From assembly GCA_964035575.1 (NCBI GenBank), contig OZ037855.1, positions 1,116,001 through 1,180,000 on the forward strand: DNA of 64,000 bases, in the 5' to 3' direction. The translations under genes were made by a program, and so were the position numbers. Below the pieces are notes generated by a model, which saw only the letters and a list, made by a program, of their open reading frames with translations, searched no databases and had not been told where the DNA came from. The stretch comes from Rhynchopus sp. YZ270_cl-10 (Eukaryota; Euglenozoa; Diplonemea; Diplonemida; Diplonemidae). Positions 59,146 to 64,000 of the stretch are shown in pieces (within the stretch, counting starts at the first letter, position 1; each line of letters starts with the position of its first letter).

Positions 59146-61842
59146 ATGAGCGGGAGTGGCCCCGCGCACACGAGAAGGGAACATGACTTTCGCTCTCTGT
59201 TTAACCCGACAACTGCACCTCGATATGTCACTACACCCACGGTGAAGCGAGAGGTGAAACTCGAGGTGAAACCAGAGCGCGAATGGGGACAGGACGGGAC
59301 CATCTTCCGCTTCCCCTCCTCCTCTTCGTCGCAGTCGTCGCGATCGCCGTCGCTTTGCTCGCTTCCGTCCCCTGAGCGCCGCACTGTCAAACGCACCCAA
59401 AAACGCAAAGCAGCACCACCCCACATACCTACAAAGGCCGTTAAACAGGAGCCTTCAACGCGACCCTCTCCTTTTGCAAGCATGTTCCGCTGTCGTGCTG
59501 AAAGAGTGGAGGAGGTCATTGAGATAAAGGAAGAGGAGCCACGTTGCCATCCTTGCGTCGCGCAGTATGGGTGGTGTCCGTTTCCACAGTGCGAATGGGT
59601 TGCGACAGACGCAGCAGTGTGCGCCTTATGGTTGAACAGAATGTGTTTTTTTGATAGCGGGAGTGATGCTGGGGTGGGTCCGTCATACTGCAGTCTCCGG
59701 CATAGTGTAGAGGAGAGCACCACACCACCCCGAGAAAACCTGGCGGTAGGTGTGAAAAGCGTGGTCTGGTGCCCACGCCGGCATTTGCTAGAAGAACACC
59801 TTACACCCTACTCAGATTACATCCTTGCCCGCGATGCAAGCGAAACCGGGGCAAAATCCTTTGCAATTTTAACCCGGCATCTCCTTGCTGCAGTGGTGCT
59901 CTCGACACCGGAGGAACAGAGGTGGTTTTATACTGTTATCCCGCCCGCAACTCCGGTGGACATCTACATTGATGTGGACCTAGCGTTGGGTGCATTGGGA
60001 GAACGGATAGCGGAGGTGGAGGGGAGGTTGGGGAAGGGTGTTGCGGGGTTGCTTGTGGAGGCGGTGGTGGGGGCGGTGGTGGAGGAGGTGAGGAGTGGTG
60101 GGGCTGGGTTGGAGTCGTTTTTGGTGATGGATGCGACGACTGCTGTCAAGGTGTCGTACCATGTATATGCGAAGCTCGCGAATGGGGCCGCCTTTGCCAA
60201 TAGTGATGTGCTCAAAACCTTTGTCCAAAACACACAAAACCGCATCACCCAAAACCCCATCTACAATAACCTTTTCGACACCGCGCTGGACCTCTCCGTA
60301 TACTCCGCCTACAGCTGTTTTCGACTCCCATTTTGCACGAAAATGGGACGAACCAACTCATTTCAGGTCTCCTCCCATAAAATCGAAGCTCTCAAAGACC
60401 TCCACTTTCACCCAAAAAACAATGAAGAAATCCTCCAATATTGCAGGATAACTGCAATAGGTACCGATAAATGCGAGAAAATACTGAACAGCTGGTCAAT
60501 TGGAGGAGGAGGAGGAGGGTGTGCTGTACCGCAAGATGAGACCGTTCCGCAAGAGGGTGGGTCTGAAATGCTAGAATTATGCTCCAGCTTTGAACGCGAA
60601 GTGTTCCCTTTATTGCCGGTCATGACCCCTGAAGGGAAGGAGCGTGCTGTACGCAAGATAGAAGCAATAGCATCACGTAAATGGTCTGATTCCTATAGCG
60701 CTGCAATCGCTGCGAAAGATGACACCCGGAGTGTAGTGGTCTCGAAGGATACTGAAAAGGGGCGGGAATTCCTGCGGGTTCCGTTAACGGTGGCCCCGCT
60801 GATGCCTTTCTTCTCTGCGACAGAGATCTGTGTGTCTCACAGCGAAGATGGGGTGCCGTTTGGCGGGGCGCCGACTGATTTTTATTTGCAGGTCCCAGTG
60901 ATGGATGTGGCGGATCTGGAAGGGGTGTGCTGTGAGGTGCTGTATCTTGTATTGAAGAAGGTGAACGAGGTGTTGAAAACATTTGTAGAGGCGCTTCTAG
61001 TGCTTGTACAGTACCATGCGTGCGAGGGGTTGCCGCAGTCGTCTGGGGTGCTCCGTTTTCATGCCAGGCTGGGTGGGGGGCGGGCATTCCTTGACTTTGC
61101 TTCGATGCAGAATTTTTGCAAAAGCATTTTTTCTGCAGAGCTTTATGGGATGTCGTTTGCGCCCGAAGTGCTCTGCACCTTACCGGCCCTTCCTTACTCC
61201 GGACCAACCCCTTTTGTCCCTCTGAACTATTTTGCCTATTCTTTTGTGTCCGCCATTCCCACCGAGGTATTGGATATGTGGAGAGAAGGGCTGTCTTGCG
61301 TCGAACATTTGGCATTTGTTTCGATGATTAATCGGCCGGATGTAGGGTCGCCTAATGTGTTTAGGGTTTCACCTTCGGGAGAAGTGTCGGGGTTGCTCAA
61401 TAGGAATGAACGGTTTTTGCATGGTACAGCTCCTGCAATGCAGATTCTTGGTGCAGTGGTACGTGGACAGCATGGAAGCGATGCACATGGTGTGCAAAAT
61501 GCAGCCACCTCAACCGCAGTGGCCGTGCCTGCAGCAGAGGTCCGTATCGCACTGCTCGCAGTCCTCCGCTCTCTCTCCCCACACTACAGCAACGTCACCT
61601 CAGCGGGCTTCACCTACACCACCACCGGTCGTGAGGCCCTAGCCTACACCACAAAGCTCACCTCCTCCCGGCACTGCCTCCGTGAAGACAGATCGCACAA
61701 AGCCACCTTCCCCACATTCCTCATTACCAAGGGAGGGATATACGCGAAGTGCTTCAGCAATGACTGCAGTGCGAAGGGGGCGCTCCGTGTTGAATGGCCA
61801 CACGATGTGGTGAGGCATCGCGCGACGCTCTTTGGGGGCTAA
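59146..61842 (+). CDS. PrimPol primase-polymerase
   Basis: 898 residues, an archaeo-eukaryotic primase of the PrimPol (CCDC111) family, which reprimes DNA synthesis past lesions in nuclei and mitochondria. Motif I YIDVDLAL (274-281) gives the metal-binding D-x-D (D276, D278). Motif II is KVSYHVYA with S-x-H (337-339). Motif III is LDLSVYSAYSCFRLPF (D382), aligning with human DLGVYTKNRNFRL. C-terminal zinc knuckle C844-x6-H851 and KCFSNDC (C869, C874), as in human C-x6-H...C-x4-C. Longer than the human enzyme (560): an N-terminal extension of ~200 residues holds five psi-K-x-E SUMO-type motifs (VKRE, VKLE, VKPE, VKQE, IKEE), and there are inserts between the core and the knuckle. All catalytic residues are present, so likely active. 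Confidence 0.88.
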   Translation: MSGSGPAHTRREHDFRSLFNPTTAPRYVTTPTVKREVKLEVKPEREWGQDGTIFRFPSSSSSQSSRSPSLCSLPSPERRTVKRTQKRKAAPPHIPTKAVKQEPSTRPSPFASMFRCRAERVEEVIEIKEEEPRCHPCVAQYGWCPFPQCEWVATDAAVCALWLNRMCFFDSGSDAGVGPSYCSLRHSVEESTTPPRENLAVGVKSVVWCPRRHLLEEHLTPYSDYILARDASETGAKSFAILTRHLLAAVVLSTPEEQRWFYTVIPPATPVDIYIDVDLALGALGERIAEVEGRLGKGVAGLLVEAVVGAVVEEVRSGGAGLESFLVMDATTAVKVSYHVYAKLANGAAFANSDVLKTFVQNTQNRITQNPIYNNLFDTALDLSVYSAYSCFRLPFCTKMGRTNSFQVSSHKIEALKDLHFHPKNNEEILQYCRITAIGTDKCEKILNSWSIGGGGGGCAVPQDETVPQEGGSEMLELCSSFEREVFPLLPVMTPEGKERAVRKIEAIASRKWSDSYSAAIAAKDDTRSVVVSKDTEKGREFLRVPLTVAPLMPFFSATEICVSHSEDGVPFGGAPTDFYLQVPVMDVADLEGVCCEVLYLVLKKVNEVLKTFVEALLVLVQYHACEGLPQSSGVLRFHARLGGGRAFLDFASMQNFCKSIFSAELYGMSFAPEVLCTLPALPYSGPTPFVPLNYFAYSFVSAIPTEVLDMWREGLSCVEHLAFVSMINRPDVGSPNVFRVSPSGEVSGLLNRNERFLHGTAPAMQILGAVVRGQHGSDAHGVQNAATSTAVAVPAAEVRIALLAVLRSLSPHYSNVTSAGFTYTTTGREALAYTTKLTSSRHCLREDRSHKATFPTFLITKGGIYAKCFSNDCSAKGALRVEWPHDVVRHRATLFGG

Positions 61843-62259
61843 AAAAGAACTGAATCTGGAGCTTGGACATCCTTTAAAGATGTGTACACGAGAGGCATTC
61901 AACGTTCAGATTTATTCCCTTTTTGTGGGTAGAATTTTCAAAAACTGTGGCGACATTGGATAATTTGCCATCAATTTTAAAAGTGGGGTTTTCAGGCGTT
62001 TTTTAAGTGCCTGGTGTTTGTGTTTTCTGTTATTTCGTACCACTATTGTGTTGTACGTTAGGTACACTGCTCACTTTGTAGTGGGAACACCTCTGGTCTC
62101 TTGAAAAAAAGGCGTTTTTAGTTTTCTTTAGATGGGCAGTTGGTAGTTGCTTTCGTTTAGTGAGGAGGGTAAAAAAAAGAACGCTTACGAAGGTCTGTGA
62201 TGTGCGCCATTATGTAAAAAAGGTCTAGCCTAAAGGTGCCATTTCGTGATGTAATTTTT
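61843..62259. other. Spacer
   Basis: One B hairpin at 61875-61909, otherwise T-rich. No gene. Confidence 0.4.
61875..61909 (+). repeat. Mini-hairpin B
   Basis: AAAGATGTGTACACGAGAGG then CATTCAACGTTCAG, 33 bases after the PrimPol stop. Confidence 0.55.
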
Positions 62260-62291
62260 AAGGTGATTAAGTACTGCGCGGCGTTCATCTT
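62260..62291 (+). repeat. Mini-hairpin A, diverged
   Basis: AAGGTGATTAAGTACTGCGC then GGCGTTCATCTT; tail TTCAAAACTTTCG. Confidence 0.55.
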
Positions 62292-62639
62292 TCAAAACTT
62301 TCGTTTGTTTCTCTTTTTTAGTCCAAGGATGGTGTAATCTGTATGCGTTTTCAACGCACTTTTTACAAACAAATAAAGGGTTAGAGTTGAGTGATCCACC
62401 TCCCATCCCCACCCCACCAAGAAAATTGGCTTGCTGCCAGGATTCCATAACAAAAAAGTCTTCCTATTTTTTCACATTGATGTGAACCCGACAAATATCA
62501 GCAAACGCAATGCCGTTTAGTTTTCCGTGTCTCCTAGAATTGTTTCAGGGTTGGACTGTTCATACAGGGAACGACTGGGTTTCGTGCAAAATCTCTTCTT
62601 GCAAAAACAGCACCACAGAAACACCCCACACACAAAACA

Positions 62640-62884
62640 AAACGATTCACAGTTCACACCGGCGAGCTGTGCAGGCGGGGGGGCAGTAAAGGAGGGCAGC
62701 CTCCTGAGCGACCCCCCGTTCGCTTCCTTCCCTCGTTACCGGGGAGGGGTGTGTGAAGAGCGCCCCTTTTGTGTGGGGCAACGGACCCCCTGCCAGCGAT
62801 GCCCCTCAGCAGAGCGTCCACCCCCACCACCCTCACCGCTACACCGGGTCACAGTGGGGGTGGGATCGCACTGCTGAAGCATGA
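62640..62884 (+). other. Possible short exon
   Basis: A GC-rich island (Pro/Ser/Thr-coding) ending CATGAG|GTATGT at 62884/62885, a donor like those of the three introns above. The frame ending there from an ATG at 62799 reads MPLSRASTPTTLTATPGHSG, then GIALLKHE. No partner exon found. Low confidence. Confidence 0.3.
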
Positions 62885-62908
62885 GGTATGTTACGTATTG
62901 TTTTCTTC

Positions 62909-62943
62909 AGTGTCTGCGTCCGATGAGGCGTTTGCAACTTCTT
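62909..62943 (+). repeat. Mini-hairpin C
   Basis: AGTGTCTGCGTCCGATGAGG then CGTTTGCAACTTC. A partial A-like copy (AACTAAGCAAGAG) follows at 62951. Confidence 0.55.
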
Positions 62944-63059
62944 TTTCAGTTAACTAAGCAAGAGAGAGACGTTGTCGTTTCTTTGTTGGAACCGTTAAGA
63001 AACGTGGTTTTGGGAAATGTGAAGGGAAACAAGGAAAACAAAAAGAAACCGTAACGATG

Positions 63060-63890
63060 AGGTGAACCCACCTGGGATACCAAGCGGAATGTTGGCAACG
63101 TATTCCCATCTGGTTTTCACCCTGTCGGCAAATTTTTGTCTACGTGCTGATAAATTGACTTGTGGGTCCCGATTTTCCTTTTCAGTTGGCAAAATCCTCT
63201 TTCACATATTCCACGGAAGCACTGTTCCCTGGACGAGCTGCAAAACAAAACTCCCTCGCCGCATCTGGAGTCTGGTCAACTCGGCCTTCTGCTCAGCACA
63301 CAAGTTATCGCGCTTGTCGGCAAGTTCAGTACTGAGCATCCGTGAGGCACACGGCACAAGCAATTTCTTGTCTCTCCCAAGCTGTGACAACGCATACCGC
63401 CTTGATGAGCTGAGTTCCATCGCCCTGGTGCGTCATCGTGATCGTACCGTTCGAGTTCTTTAAGACTCGTTCCCAACCTTCCACACGTTTGCCTTGCGTT
63501 TGCGGCACCTTTAATGCCGTTCAGGGCCTTCTGTGCCGCTTCTGTCTGGTGCACCGCCAGAGAGACGATGCGGGCGTACGTCCACCCAGCCACGGGGAGC
63601 GTCTTTAGCGCGTCCTCAGGCCCTTCATGCTTGACACATCCTTCTGCATTGTCATTGTAACACGTGCTCCGCAAAAACACCATCGAATCCCCGAGCCGCA
63701 TCAGTTTTCCGGCAAAGCACCGTTGCTCCGTTCCCTGCGGGATGGCTGTAATGACGCACACCTGTCCCACCAGCGCCAGGGCCTGGTCCTTCAGCTGCCA
63801 GGCCTTCATCAGCTCCGGCGCCGGTACCTTCCCTTCCCCGGCAGTTGCGTGCGGCGCTTCCTTCTTTGCCGCCGCAGCCAGAACATGGAC
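63060..63890 (-). other. Minus-strand coding-like region, frame-interrupted
   Basis: GC-rich with protein-like stretches in different minus frames: ELMKAWQLKDQALALVGQ, then EQRCFAGKLMRLGDSMVFL and WTYARIVSLAVHQTEAAQ (about 63500-63820), NGTITMTHQGDGTQLIKAV (63330-63500), CAEQKAELTRLQMRRGS (63200-63300), and SARRQKFADRVKTRWEYVA (63060-63190). Probably one decayed or intron-split gene running leftward from beyond 64000. The FAGKLMRLGDSMVFL segment resembles a small beta-barrel (Sm-like) strand pattern, weakly. It is the only coding-like block opposite to the other genes. Confidence 0.4.
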
Positions 63891-64000
63891 CTGTCACTAT
63901 CGGTCCATCCGTCTGAGAGGAGAGACAGCCCGAACTTCGCTTCTGCAAGTGTACCGCCCATTTCTGCCACGTGCTCCTCCAGTAGTTCGCCGGCGAGGTC
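63881..64000 (-). pseudogene. hAT/DUF659-like transposase fragment at window edge
   Basis: 40 minus-strand codons from the window edge: LAGELLEEHVAEMGGTLAEA, then FGLSLLSDGWTDSDRSMF. The SDGWTD block is the hallmark of DUF659/hAT-type transposases near the first catalytic region. The frame closes a little further on and the downstream sequence does not continue the domain, so the copy looks incomplete, unless an intron follows. Extends past the window. Confidence 0.45.

Overview
This window looks like nuclear DNA of a unicellular eukaryote (protist). Gene bodies are GC-balanced and far apart, separated by long T/A-homopolymer-rich spacers full of repeats. Three genes carry candidate spliceosomal introns with a GTATGT donor and a CAG acceptor. 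No bacterial operon, ribosome binding site, rRNA or tRNA is visible. Every host gene I support (1184-61842) is on the + strand, and several starts are preceded by a pyrimidine tract and an AG about 10-31 nt before the ATG. That fits directional, possibly trans-spliced transcription as in Euglenozoa. The CPH...LRCxEC plus CCCH finger layout also recalls euglenozoan proteins. The lineage is an inference and is not proven.

Genes: a pseudokinase (1184-3039), a METTL23-like methyltransferase (11549-12244), two tandem CCCH zinc-finger paralogues (12464-12847, 13400-14188), a GC-rich pair of unknown genes (33961-35157; broken 35428-37021), a small protein with three RMxSVT repeats (46321-46929), a coiled-coil protein (53994-55583), a single-span probably mitochondrial membrane protein (58006-58800) and a PrimPol primase-polymerase with five N-terminal SUMO-type motifs (59146-61842). 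The right edge (63060-64000) holds minus-strand coding-like sequence, part of it hAT/DUF659-like.

Mobile and repeat content: two deletion-type hAT elements with perfect 8-bp target duplications (45033-45592; 51634-52370), a hAT C-terminal fragment (about 6154-6362), a 1.16 kb element with long inverted ends (7333-8494), a 2.7 kb element with about 245-bp inverted repeats (47408-50118), several small TA-flanked inverted-repeat elements, and mosaic blocks assembled from a few modules (R, M, T). One end of R usually abuts a tandem array whose unit contains the self-complementary core GTAC.

The most unusual feature is a set of about 70 dispersed 30-60-nt stem-loops in four or five families (A, B, C, D/E). 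By eye all but one lie on the + strand, the strand of the genes. Families A-D share an apical GC...GAG|GC core while the stems vary, in places with compensating changes. A to C run into T-rich tracts and D/E into A-rich tracts. I read them as RNA-level elements, or as tiny mobile hairpins with an orientation constraint. I do not recognise them as a described family.
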